Positions 11,001 through 22,800 of a DNA stretch of 64,000 nt are shown piece by piece. This stretch comes from Earliella scabrosa (Eukaryota > Basidiomycota > Agaricomycetes > Polyporales > Polyporaceae). Within the stretch, counting starts at the first letter, position 1, and each line of letters begins with the position of its first letter. Under the pieces are notes generated by a model. It was not told the DNA's origin, ran no database searches, and saw nothing but the letters and a program-made list of their open reading frames with translations. Both the position numbers and the translations under genes were made by a program. The stretch covers positions 186,001-250,000 of the forward strand of contig JABYQQ010000005.1 in assembly GCA_022605405.1 (NCBI GenBank), given 5' to 3'.

Positions 11001-14000
11001 TCAAACAGGGACCGCTATCCGCTCCTGCACGAAGAACGACAGCACCTGCGTCAAGTCCACGTCCTTCTCGCCCAGCACGCCCGCGCTCTTCGCGATCACC
11101 GGCTTCGCCTTGTTCAGCAGCGATTGTAGGTCCGCCGCCATCTCGCCCTTCATCCCCCTCCTCAGCCGCTCCGCCATCGTCATCGACGCCTTCAGCGCCC
11201 GCCTCTCCTTCAGCGACGCCGCGTCCGCGGGCTGGCCCTCCACGAGCATGTCGTCCGGGTCGCCCTCCTGCGCCGGCGCGTCGAACTCGGGCTTCGACAG
11301 CCACATCGCGAGCTGCGTGACCGCATACAGCAGCGCCGCTTCCAGGTTTCGCCTCGTTACTGCTACTGTGTCTCGCACGTCGAGCGCTTTCTCGGAAGCC
11401 GTCGCGGGTGTCAGTGCTTGGGTTGGCGGACGGTCGACGAGGAGGCGAAGGATGTCCAACGAGCAGTTCCCGAGCTCGAGCAGCGTCCCTAGCGACGCGG
11501 GTTCCCCCAGAACGACCTTCGAATGCTACGTGCCCCGTCAGTTCGGACGTCCCCTGGAAGATGCATGGAGAGGCTCACCGGCACGATCAACGCTTGGGAC
11601 ACCTGCCAGTCCTCTGGCTCACCGAGCAGCACGGTCTCTGCGCTGCTGATATCGATCAAGGCGGACAAGAGCGTGCTAGAGAGTCGGTAGAGGCGATGCA
11701 CGAGCCGGGCGAGGAACGGTCGCCTCATCGGGTCGACCGCTTCCGACGGATTCCTGACTGATGACGAGGCTCTGTCCGCCTCGAACTTTGTCCGCTCGTC
11801 CGCCGTGATAGGCTCGAAGAGGCTCGCGAGGTGGTTGGGGTGCGTGAGCGCGTAGTTGAGCTGCTGGAGGAGGAGGAGCGCGTCCGTGCTGAACGTCTGC
11901 ATCACCCGCTTCACGGCCTCGTTCGTGCTCCCTGCCGAACCCTGCGCGATGGCCGCGTAGACGTTGACGACCTGCTCGATCTCTTCCAGGAGCGGCAGAG
12001 TAAGAGGGTCGTCGATGGTCCAGGACAGGGCACGGTGGATCTGCTCGCTGTAGCACTGGAGCAGCCCGCACGCCTCGGACTGGAAGAACTGTCCGTGCTT
12101 GCCGAGTGCCGTTGTCACCCCAGCGACGATGGCCAGCATTGAGCAGTAAGCACGGTGTGCTGGACTCTGCTCGCCCGGGAGCTCAGGAATGGTTACGTCG
12201 ATCTTGCCCTGCCGGATAGCCGCGCTGATGCCGTTCTCGATGTACGCCACCAGAAGGCCTTCGCTTGCAAGCCGTTCCGCTGCAGGCGTGATGCTCGCCA
12301 TCGCCATGTGGAACGTGAGGACATGAGGGGTGTAAAGTGGCTGTTTCCGAGCGCGGAGCAGTCCGATGTCAGACAAGCCCACGACGTCCATGCGGGAGAA
12401 GAGCTGGAGACTCGCCCGGACAACGTCCGTTTCCTGGCATCGAATCAGCCATAGGGTTGGTGAAGGGTTGACGTCCAGTCTGGTGCATTGCTCGAACACT
12501 GCAACAAGTAGCTCCATGTCCTGCTCAACGTCCAAGTCAAGCTGGAGCCGTGCCCTGTCAAAGGTGACGCGAAGACCATCTATGACAAAGACGAGGGTGG
12601 CTTCAAGTAGAGCAGCGACGGCCAGTCGATGTTCTGCGTTCAGAACTTTTGGTCGGCGGGTGAGGCTTCTGCTGTGGCGCGCGCAGAAGTAGAGCACCTG
12701 GAGGAGAGGACGATGGAATGGGACGGGGACTTGTCCGAGAATAGATTTGCCGGGCGACTGTGCAGTGTTTTGGATGACACCTCGGGAGTTCTTCACCAAT
12801 GCAATGAAGCGTTCGACCTCTTCCTTTCTGTCTGAGGTGGAGAACCAGGCGACCTCGAGCAGAGAGAGGAGCAGGGATAGTCGCGCAGAGTGGATCGTCG
12901 ACATCATCTCTCCAGACCGTCGCTCCGCAGCAAGGTCCCTCGAGAGCGAGTCAGCGAGCGACAACAGGTGTGGCCGCACGGTTGAATCCCCGCGAAGGTA
13001 AGGGACCACTTGTAACAAGAGGTACTGCCACGACTCGGCTAGAGTAGTTTGCACGTGAGCAAGCGACAGGTTCAGGTTGATGGTATGGAGGTTGCGGCAT
13101 GCCTCCTCCACCTGGATCTCGTCGTCGGAACTGTAAGGTTGTAGTCGGAAGCGCGCAAGTGTCACCGAAAACGCGAAGTCGTCGCCATACTCGCGTTCAA
13201 CGATGGGTTCTTGCGCCTCCAGGTGACTGAGAGAGAGGGTAGGGTAGTGCCTGTTGAGCATCTCCGTGAAATCATCATGAAGCTCGGGACGATATGCACT
13301 CGCGGCGGCCTCGGGAATCAGTTCGAGGATCTGATCCTCCGACCTGAGCGTTCCCGCGATTGCCATGTAGCTAGGAGGTTTGTCTTTGCTGGCAGCGGTG
13401 GTATTGCCGCCGAGGGACTGGAGGTGTGTTCGGATATCCGCTGCCAGGATATGAGCTGCGTGGGACTTGACGGCGCTGCGATACGAGTAGATCGAGACTG
13501 CTTCATGATGGTCCGAATGCGCCACGCCGTCCGTGATGATGTAGCTATCCGTGCTGCAGTCGGGCATAGGCCCGAGCTCTTCCGCGACGATCCCACCTAG
13601 GTATTCAAAGAACTTCGAGTTCTTGCGGATGGGATCTAGCGCCATCTTGTGCTCGTGCCCGTGTTGCCAGACGACATCCAAGAAGCGCAGAAGCGATGCA
13701 AGCAGCTTGGGATTGCTCTCCCACAACTCCTTCCACTCCTCCAGGGTCTCGCAAGCAACGCTGAGAGCACTGACATTCTTGGACACGGCTCCTGGGTCCT
13801 CGGCCTTCTCCTTCCCCTTGACGCTCGGCATGCGGAACTGGCCTGTGACGAAGAGCCGAGCGAGAGCGGGCTCCTTGTCAACAGCGAGGGTAATGAAGTT
13901 CCAGACAGCGTTGCGTAGCAGTGCGTCGTCGTACGGATGCTGGACGATCCGCACCATGGCTGAAACCGTCGCCTCGGGATCGGAGAGGTGGCCGATGATG

Positions 14001-17000
14001 GTGGACGCGGAGCCCTCCGCACTGGAGAGAGAGGAGCAAAGCGCGAAAAGAACCTGCATCGCGGCTACAGGAATGATGGCACCCATCGCCCTCTCCTTGA
14101 CGTATGCCGCAAGCGCATCCACGGGGTCCGCCCTTGACGACCCGCCTTCGAACGACGAGGCTCCGCCAACCCTGCTGCATAAGGCCTGCTCCAAGAGGCA
14201 GATCTTGGAAGCACCCGGCGACTTCTGCTTGTATGTGAGCAGGACACGGGTGAGCGACAGATGAGCCTCTAGAAGGTATACGAGACGGCGCGCGTCGCCA
14301 TACCGACGTGAGTTGGAGAGCGCGTTGAAGACGGAACTACCAGCGACAAGGGAAGTCACCAGTGGGTTGACCGTCGACGTGGTCGCTTTGAAGAGGAGTG
14401 CGTCCGCAATGGCTTGGCTGAGTTTCGCGAACGGCGTGTCTTTGAGTGCGGGAGAAGCATGCCTGAATACCTGGGTGTAGAAGGAGGCGACTCGTCGACC
14501 AATCTCGAAGCGGTCGCCGAGCTGTGCATACTTCCAACCCATGTGCTCTACCCAGATCTCCGAGTGCACGAATCGGGCAGCGCGCATCAGGACCTCTTCC
14601 TTGATTTGCTGCAACTTCGCGTTCTGTTGTGTGACGCGGAGGACAGTGGACGACGCTTCGTTGAACAGGGCAGCAACGAGGTGTAGGAGGGCGAGGGTCA
14701 TCGTGTAGTGGCCGGTGAGGCGTTCCGCCGCAAGAACCGAGGATGCGACTCCGGCAGCGCGATCGGAGCCAAAGAGGGACGAGGTTGAGCGAATGTATAA
14801 CCAGACGCGGTTGGAGTAGCTCGGCACAGCGAGAAGCGCGGTCAACACGCTCATGGCGGATGTGATGAGTTGCGTGTGCGGGGTTGCGTGATGCTGATTC
14901 GTCGAACGCGAGAGTGCTTCCTCAAGGATCATCGTCGTCAGTTGGACGAGATCGGGCGGTTGCGCCTCCGTCATGGTATGTGAGACAACGGGGTCGCCAC
15001 TCTCCATGGACAACAACAGCTGTTGAGCAAGGTCTGGAGAGTCTTGTACCACGCTGCGGATGAGGTCGAGCGCGTCGATGATGATACTCTCGTCTCCCCC
15101 ACTATCCATCTCCACGCCAACGTCCTCCAATTTGAGCGCGAGAGGTTGGTTTGTGCTGCGTGCGCCAAACGATACGTCCCTGTACAATCCGCCCGAACCG
15201 GAATGCATGCGCCTGCGGCTGACATAGTCCGTCAGGAACTCCAACAGCAGCTTCCACCCCGAGTGCCGATGCTGCCACGCAACGACGATGAGCTCCCCAC
15301 CGTCGGTGCTCAGGAGGTGGCCAACGGACTTCGCTGGGAGGATGGAACCTCCAGGAAGCCTGAGAGGACGCAGGTTCATGTACGACGGACCCGGACTTGC
15401 CGATGACGACCCATATCGCTCGGTAAGTTTCTCGTACAGCGCATGCGCGCCGACGCATGAGCTCGTGTGGATGACTTGGGTGAATGTTGGAAGTTCGTCG
15501 AAGAAGGCGAAGACGGCACGTGCGCATAGGTCACGGTCCTCCACGAGCTTCTCGTTCGGTACGATGTGGTCGACGGTCGAAAGCGGGTCGGTGTCGAGGA
15601 ATCCGGTTGCGGTGAGCGAGCGCAGGAGACGGAGGAGTGGCCGCACTTGAATCGGAAAACGCGAACGTGAGACGTCCAGGATGGCACGACGAGCAGTCCC
15701 TTGGTGCCAGTCGGCCTCCCAAAACTGACGGGCAATCCCGGCGACAGATTGGGGCTCGCTACGACCGAAGAGGGCAACCCATACTTCGAGGAGACCGTCA
15801 AAGTCGGGTACCAACTCCACTGGGACCAGCTCGACGATGGAGATAAGTAGTCCTACAGGGATGTGAGCGAGGTTCTACGCGGTACGGTACAGTGGTAACA
15901 CGCGCCTTTCATCACAGACCTATAGGCCACAGCATTAGGGTCTGTCACTGTGGAACCTGTCCGCCAGGCTGCTGAAGTCACGAAGAGCGGGGAGGTGGTG
16001 AGCAGGGTCGACATCAACCGGAAGAGACCCGCGTCGCTACTGAGTCCAAGGTTTGTCATAAGCGTGCAAGCTTGCTGAGCATCCTTGGTGTACATGCCAG
16101 AAGTTTCTGGGATGAGGCTGTCGAAGAAACTCTTGTATATGCTCGGAAGCTCCTTCAAGCTGAGGGCGACCTTCGAGAGGCGGGACAGGACGCAGGTCCA
16201 CGCGATGTAGGTGCAGGCGTAATTGCTGCTCCCCTGCGAGATGACCGTTTGGTGTATCCGTTTGAGGTGCTCTGGGGAGTTCCAGTAGATGTCCTTGTCT
16301 GAAGGGTTCGCCGATAGCTCAAAGGCATCCGGCTCGGCAGAGCGTTCGAGCTCGAGCACTTCCACCGTAATCAATATCCACATGGCCGCCGAGTCCTGAA
16401 GAATTTGGGCGCTCTCTTCGTCCAAGAGGAATGTCGAGTTTTGCTGCTGGGAACCTAACTGCGTCTGGTACGCGGTCTCGTATATCTGCGCCACCAAGGG
16501 TCCACTGCACGATGCATGCCCCCACATCGTCCAGAAGAGCACCTCCAGGATAACCAACTGCTCCTTCGCGTTCTGCTTCGCCCACAATGCCGCCTGCCGG
16601 GGATCATCCTGCGCGCTCTGCGGGACCTGCGCATGGGTCTTCCGGGAGTACTCCGCGATGAGGGCCTGTGCAAACGCCGTACCATCTTGGACAATTTTTG
16701 GTACGACCGCGTCCGCAAGCTCGTGTACGGGGTCGGCAGTGCTTTGCACGGCGCGGAAGAGCGGAATGAGCGTACGGAGGAAGTATAACCGTTCCGAGTA
16801 GTAGAACGGGGTGATCGCGTCCACGAGCTCCTTGACCATGGCGGCGTCTTCGGAGGCCGAGACGGTATCGGGGAAACCCTCGTTGTAGAAGAACGCGCGG
16901 AGAAAAACCAGGGACTGCACCTCGTCGATGTCGAACCTCTTGCTGATTGCATACACGAACTCCTTCTGCAGGCCTTCCACCCGCAGGACCACTCCGTCCG

Positions 17001-17273
17001 GAAGCGTCACGGACCCAGACTCGACCTTCTTCTTGGACGCGTCTGAGGGTTTGCCATATGGCTCTGTGAAGTTCTTGAGCTGGCTAATACGGGGTTTGAG
17101 GAGTTCTGCGAGCTGGTCCAGGGAGGTCCCATCGAGGTGGCCGGAGAGGTGGGAGTGCAGTGTCTGGTAGGTTCTACGCGTTCGTGGTGTCAGTAGAGAG
17201 GTTGAGTAGACGATAGAGTAGCAAAGCCATACACATCGATGTAGTTTGAACGCTGTGAGGAATCGGCGGACAT
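11001..17273 (-). CDS. NUP188: Scaffold nucleoporin NUP188
   Basis: Four exons: 17273-17233, 17173-15906, 15852-11579 and 11516-11001, about 2,032 residues. It is an alpha-solenoid protein with no low-complexity FG tract. The N-terminal part carries the NUP188 signature around FDIDEVQSLVFLRAFFYNEG and ITPFYYSERLYFLRTLIPL. The middle has SPLFVTSAAWRTGS, then AYRSVMKG joined to LLISIVELVPVE. NUP188 is an inner-ring scaffold subunit of the nuclear pore that binds Nic96/NUP93. The related NUP192/205 is the main alternative; the N-terminal motif favours NUP188. Intron 2 (15853-15905) appears to start with GC. Intron 3 is a regular GT-AG intron of 62 bp. The gene shares a 140-bp divergent promoter with the uL13m gene. 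Confidence 0.88.
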
Positions 17274-17413
17274 GGTGGTTGTCGCGCGAAACAACGACCT
17301 GCGCGCTTTGTTCGATGTGCACGCGTTGGCCAAGGTCGCGCGCCCTCGCTAGCGCCCATTGCTGTTTTGCCACCAACTTCTACCTGTCGTTCTTGTTCTG
17401 CGGTTCGGTCTCT
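17274..17413. promoter_or_regulatory. Divergent promoter NUP188 / uL13m
   Basis: Only 140 bp separate the two start codons on opposite strands. No TATA box is seen, as is usual for such short housekeeping bidirectional promoters. Confidence 0.5.
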
Positions 17414-18038
17414 ATGTCGCAGGCGATCGGAAACGTACGTATATTTCTATCCAACCGGGATGACTTGTGCTCACTTGGTTATCCCCACAGACTGCCTTGG
17501 CCTACGCTCGCGTGTGGCACCATGTCGATGCCTCGGAGCGCGTCCTTGGAAAGCTTGCTGAGCGCATTGCGATTGTTCTGATGGGCAAGCACAAGCCTAT
17601 ATATGACCCCGGATGTATGTGCATCCCCCTGCACTGCGAGTCTGCCCATTAACCATTCCTCACAGCTGACTGTGGTGACTACGTTGTCGTGACAAACGCT
17701 CGGAACATCAAGGTGACTGGCAAGAAGGCCCAGCAACTCGTCTACAGACATCACACGATGTTTCCAGGAGGGCTGAAGGAGATTCAATACAAGGACATGA
17801 TGCGGAGGAAACCTGACGAGGTGCGTGATCCTAGCTGCGCTCCTATGTCGCTGTTTCCCGGATGCCAACTCGTCACCAGATTATTCGGCAGGCAGTGTCG
17901 GGTATGCTCCCCAAAAACAAGCTGCGCGAGCGTAGGCTGGAGAGGTTGCGCATCTTCGCTGATGACGACATGGGCGTGTTCAAGCACAACATCTTGAAGC
18001 GGTGGGAAGACGGGACCCTGCCCCCTCGTTCACAGTAG
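17414..18038 (+). CDS. MRPL23: Mitochondrial ribosomal protein uL13m
   Basis: Four exons: 17414-17434, 17491-17614, 17666-17820 and 17880-18038, 152 residues. Ribosomal L13 family features are consecutive: [67 protein letters not shown], and the C-terminal [19 protein letters not shown]. The short form and bacterial-like sequence indicate the mitochondrial large-subunit protein (yeast Mrpl23) rather than cytosolic L16/uL13. No long cleavable presequence is visible, as in several mitoribosomal L13 proteins. The first exon is only seven codons (MSQAIGN). Confidence 0.93.
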
Positions 18039-18148
18039 TCGGGTTGTTCTGCGGTTTGTCACGTATATTCTACCTAATGCTCTAGATGTCTCGTATTGCA
18101 CGCGGCTCTCGTCGCCCTTCGCCACTCGCTCGATTCATGCGAACATCT

Positions 18149-19453
18149 TCAATTGTCACTTTCGTACTCGCTGCTAGAGTGCGCAGAAGTATGACGGCCG
18201 AGTTGCCCTGAATGTTGTGAGTCTTCGTCTTCATCGTCCTCCGGCTCGTCCTCTTCTGTATCATCATCCGCCTCGTTTTCCTTACGATGTCTCCCTTCCG
18301 TTTCCACTTCGTCTTCAGACTCTACATCGTCCCTTGCTGTGGAGCCCTCGGCCTTCACAGTGTGACGCCTGTCTTTCATCCTCATCGCGTTCCTACTCTT
18401 CCTGGTTTCCGCCGTTCTCTCTCGCTCGGCTATCAACATCTCCTTGTCCCACCCTTCCGGAACATTGAGCTCGAGCAGACCAGCAACATGCTCTTGCAGA
18501 AGCATTCCTATAAGGGGAGTCAATGCCAGTATAAGACAGAAACCGAACATCGACATTACCAAGAGCCATGAGTGCTGAACCATCGAAAATCTTGTACATG
18601 TCCTTGTCGAGAGACCGCGATTCCTTCGGTCGCCTCTGCCTCTTGCCGGGTTTCCTTGTACCCGACTTTCCATCCTCGCCGCTTGGCTCGTGACCTGGTT
18701 CATCCTCACCTTCGTCCACAGCCTCGTCGTCGTCATGACCAGTGTCGTCAACGTCGATGACTTCCATGGAAGACGCACGACTGGAGCTCAGCTCAAGCTT
18801 CTGGGCTTTCCGCAGCTTTCTCTGCATCCGAACCTCCTTCGTAGCATCATAGAGCTGGCCCATTGCTGTGTAGTAGGTGCTCGCGAAGTAATGTAGGCAT
18901 TTGAGAGTGTCCTGGGACGGTTAATGTGAACCAACGTACATGATGCGGGGAACAAATCACTTGCCGACGATGGCGTTGGCATGCAGCCCGGATGAGTCTC
19001 TTGGTCAAGAGAAGGTAGCGGTTCGCCATCCGATCGCGGAGTGGTAGGGAGGGAAGGTCTGGAGTCAAGGTAACCCATGTCCTCATCGAATCGCCTTCTC
19101 TTCCGTGCTCTCGGATTCAATGCATCCAACTCTTCCTCGAGCTCCCTATCGTCAGCCCTTCCCTTGCCCTTGTCTCTGCTGGGACGACTATGAGAATCAT
19201 CGAAGACTTCCTCGTCCGCGGCGTGCTCGGAGACGGCGTCCTGGTCAACATCTGGCTGAGATGCGCTGCGTCGTAGCTTGACAGTGCCCAGTCCTCCAGC
19301 ATCCTGCGCGATCCAGTTACCCCGCGCGTCGCGGGTGGCATATTTGGCGCGACGTGAGGATAGATTGGTGTCCGAGTTCAGAATGCGGCTGCCGTCTCGG
19401 TGAAGTCGGAGCGCTGCGAGGTCGTGGACAGTACTTTGTCGGCGAGGGTTCAT
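18149..19453 (-). CDS. Acidic, probably nuclear protein of unknown function
   Basis: Three exons: 19453-18965, 18911-18560 and 18507-18149, about 399 residues. The sequence has basic clusters (NPRARKRRRFDED, GTRKPGKRQRRPKES) that resemble nuclear localisation signals. A short conserved-looking helix pair is split over exons 2 and 3 (DTLKCLHYFASTYYTAMGQL and MALGMLLQEHVAGLLELN). The tail is very acidic (ENEADDDTEEDEPEDDEDED). I do not recognise a family. The composition suggests a chromatin or rDNA-transcription factor, which is speculation. Intron 1 starts with a consensus GC donor (GCAAGT), needed to keep the frame. The gene is convergent with uL13m and divergent from the Boi gene. Confidence 0.72.
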
Positions 19454-19849
19454 GGTGGTCGCGGATAGCCATACAAGGCGCGTCGATGAGAAAGCTGCTC
19501 GATGTGAGAGGCCACTGCAAGACAGGATCCGGGACAGAGGACGTCGTATCCGCAGGCATGGGCATCGGATCGTCGGAGCGCGTCCTGTTGGTTCGGTTCA
19601 GCATCCGTACCTGAACCAAGCTGACAACCGAAGTGAACCAAGCTGTGTCAACGTGGATCAGGCTTACAGTTTGTCGCCGGCAGCCCCAGCCGCTGAGTTC
19701 TTTCCCCACCCACCACCTCGGCCCTCGCTCGCTGGCTTACCCTACACACCACGCCTATTGTCCCCTCCCACCCTCCTTTCCGTTCTCCTTGTTCTGCGCG
19801 GACGTGCTCTCTGCTTGACTCGGTTCTGGAGCTCTAGTGCCCTCCGACG
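19454..19849. promoter_or_regulatory. Divergent promoter region, acidic protein / Boi gene
   Basis: A 396-bp spacer lies between opposing starts. A long pyrimidine-rich stretch precedes the Boi ATG (about 19680-19840), as is common in fungal core promoters lacking TATA. Confidence 0.5.
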
Positions 19850-22800
19850 ATGCCGGAATACGTCTACGCCCTCCATGACTTCACACCCCAAGTCTCTGAC
19901 GAGATAGAGTTCAAAGTCGGCGATAGGATAGAGGTCGTTGAGAAAGATGACCTCTACGGGGACGGTTGGTGGCAGGTGAGTTGTTTGCGTCGTTCTTGAG
20001 GATGTTTGGAATCAGGAATACATGGCGTCATGGCCATGAGGCCAGTTCCATGAGGCCGTTGCATTGTTTGTGCAAACACCCTGTCGTCTCTGTTATCTAT
20101 ATATGAGTTCCGCCCATGTACTCGCGTTGGGCAGTCGCTACAGTCATTTGCTACCCGAAGTCAGACATACACGGTGCGAGCAACGAGTCTTTCATTCCAA
20201 CGACGATTGCATGCGGCTGGCGTACGTCCTGCGTGCGGATCCGCGGATGTTCTCGCCTCGTTTTAGTCGTGCGCATAATATGCTTTTTCAATGATACTCA
20301 GACACTATTCTGCAGGGCCGCAATGCTGCCGGACAAGTCGGCTTGTTCCCGCAAAGCTACACCTCCCCTACGCCTCCCTCCTCATCCAGCGTCGCATTCC
20401 CGGATGATGCATCCGCGGACCCCTCTTCCGCTACTGTTCCCAGTGCGACTGTTCTCCACACGCTTCCCGAAGAGACCGAGGGCGCTGCCGTCAATGGCGA
20501 TTCAAAGCAAAGCCCGACCGAAGGCACGCATCAACGGAAACTTAGTGAAGGAGACGTCATGATGCGCGCGACGATGACAGACGTCCAGAGGGCTATCGAG
20601 CAGCTCGGGCGCACCGATCGAGATGGGGCCCGTTCGTTCAGTTTTGCGAGCTCCCATGGCGACTACAGCGAACGCTCCGAAACTGAGACCGAGGACGAGC
20701 ACGATGGAGAGGAAGACGATGAACTAGGGTGGCATAAAGATGCTCGTGCGAAGCTGGCAGAGAGGGCTCAGAGGGAGAACGAGCAGCGACAGGCGCGAGA
20801 GGCAGAGGAGCAGCCGCGCGCCATGATGCCGCCCATTGATGTCGAGGTCAGTGATGAAAGCGACACCGAGGACGAAGATTCGCCCGCGAGTCCGCGCAAA
20901 CATCACACATATCCTCAGATCGCAGAGGTGGATGAAGAGGAGACGGAGGAGACCCCACAGAAGTCGCCTGATGCCGCCGAGGGTCAACATTCCAACGAGA
21001 GCATCGTCCCATCTGAGCGGTATCTCGTCCCAGACGAGACTGACCTACCGACCGCCACTGCCCTGACGTTCCCCGAGCCGAGCCCAGCACCTAGTTCTGT
21101 CACGCTCACAACCAAGCCTACTGTCGAGGTAACTGAACCGACACCTGCAGAGACGCCAGCGGCTCCAGCTCCCGCCCCAGCCTCCGCTCCCGCTCCTGAT
21201 ACTCTGTCAACTCCTGCCGCTGCCGCTTCTATACCCCTTCCCTTGAGCCCCATTGCGCTGGAAACACCTATTCACCAAATGCCTCCCGCCATCACACCCA
21301 CGCCTAGCACGGTCAAGGTGGCGGAACAACTCCCTTCCACCACTCCTTCTGTTCCCGTTTCGCCTACCGCTTCATCTACTGGGTCATTTGCGGTGAGCAG
21401 TGCGGCCGGTATACAACAGACAATCACCCCTGCTACTACGGTCGCGTCGTTGACAACGCCACAGCAAAGTGGCACCAACACACCCGACCCGTCCAAGAAA
21501 CCGGCCAACCATCCATCGGAATGGACCGTCGATGAGGTTGTCGATTGGCTCAAGTCCAAGGGTTTCGACCAGGGTGTATGCGACAAGTTCATCGGTACGT
21601 GACTTTTGTATCGAAGCCCGTGTCGTGTCATTGATTCTTTCGCAGAGCAAGAGATCACTGGTGACGTCCTCCTCGAGCTCGATGCCAACATCCTGAAGTC
21701 CGAGATTGGCATCGCTGCTTTCGGCAAGCGCGTGCGTATTGTGAACGCGATAGCCGAACTGCGCCGCCCGCCCTCTATCGACGAGCCCGACCAGCAGCCA
21801 GGCCCAATGCTCACGCCACGCTCACTCACACACTCGTTCAACTATCCCGGCTCCCACCATTCACACCCGTCGCACTCTCATTCCCACTCGATGCAAAGCT
21901 CCGCTCACCAAAGTTTCACAAACTCGCCCATGTTCGGGCCCCCATCCCCGTCCGCAACCAATGGCCTGGGATCTGCGGGCCTGGCCTCTGTCACGAGCCC
22001 TGAGAGTCCTCCGCACACGGGCGACATCACGTCATCCCCAATGGCACGCAACGGCTGGCGCGCGTCAGACCCTGGTTCTATCCACGGAAGCATCGTAAAC
22101 CTGGATGACGAGAATCGTGGCCGCTCGTTAGTGGGCCTGGGTCTTGGTCTTCCTAGTGCCAAAAGCGCGGTACGTAACGTGCGGCATAGGGTCAACTTCG
22201 AGCTTGCGGCTGACAGAAGGACTGAATGCATAGAAGGGACGTCCGTCACAATTGGTATTGTCACCGAGTGACAGTGCGCTAGGCGAGACAGTGGCTGCGA
22301 TCCAGGACAAGGAGCGTCAGTCAGACTCCATCAAGGATGAACGGGCTGTCATGAGCGAGGTGTGTCTTTCTTGAACATATTGCGTAAATAGGTCTAACGC
22401 GAGACCGTGCACAGACGGAGAGCGTCAGAGCGAAGGATCCGAAGAAGAAGCGCCATTTGTTCGGGCGCTCTGACGCCGGGTCCGTCAAGGACAAGTCGCT
22501 AAAGGATGACAAGGACACTGCCAGCAACCATTCCGGAGGCACACCAGTTAACTCTCCGCCAGCCTCAGCGACCCCGAGCGACGAGATTGTGCCTGTCAGA
22601 CGCCGGAGCAAGGGTAGCAGGAGCGTTGACGAACGTAAGCCCGAGCGACTCAGCCTCTTCGGAAGCTCCTTCACAGGAACACTCGGGAAGCACCGGAAGC
22701 CTGCTCCCAAACTCTCGAAGTGAGTCTGCGCCTCCGCGCCCATCCGCACGTTACGTACTGACCTCGCCATGCCGTTAGCATCGGTGAGAAGACGGAAAGC

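Noticed and set aside
12155..15650. Plus-strand frames opposite NUP188
   Set aside because: Shadows of a 4.3-kb coding exon with consistent solenoid protein on the minus strand.
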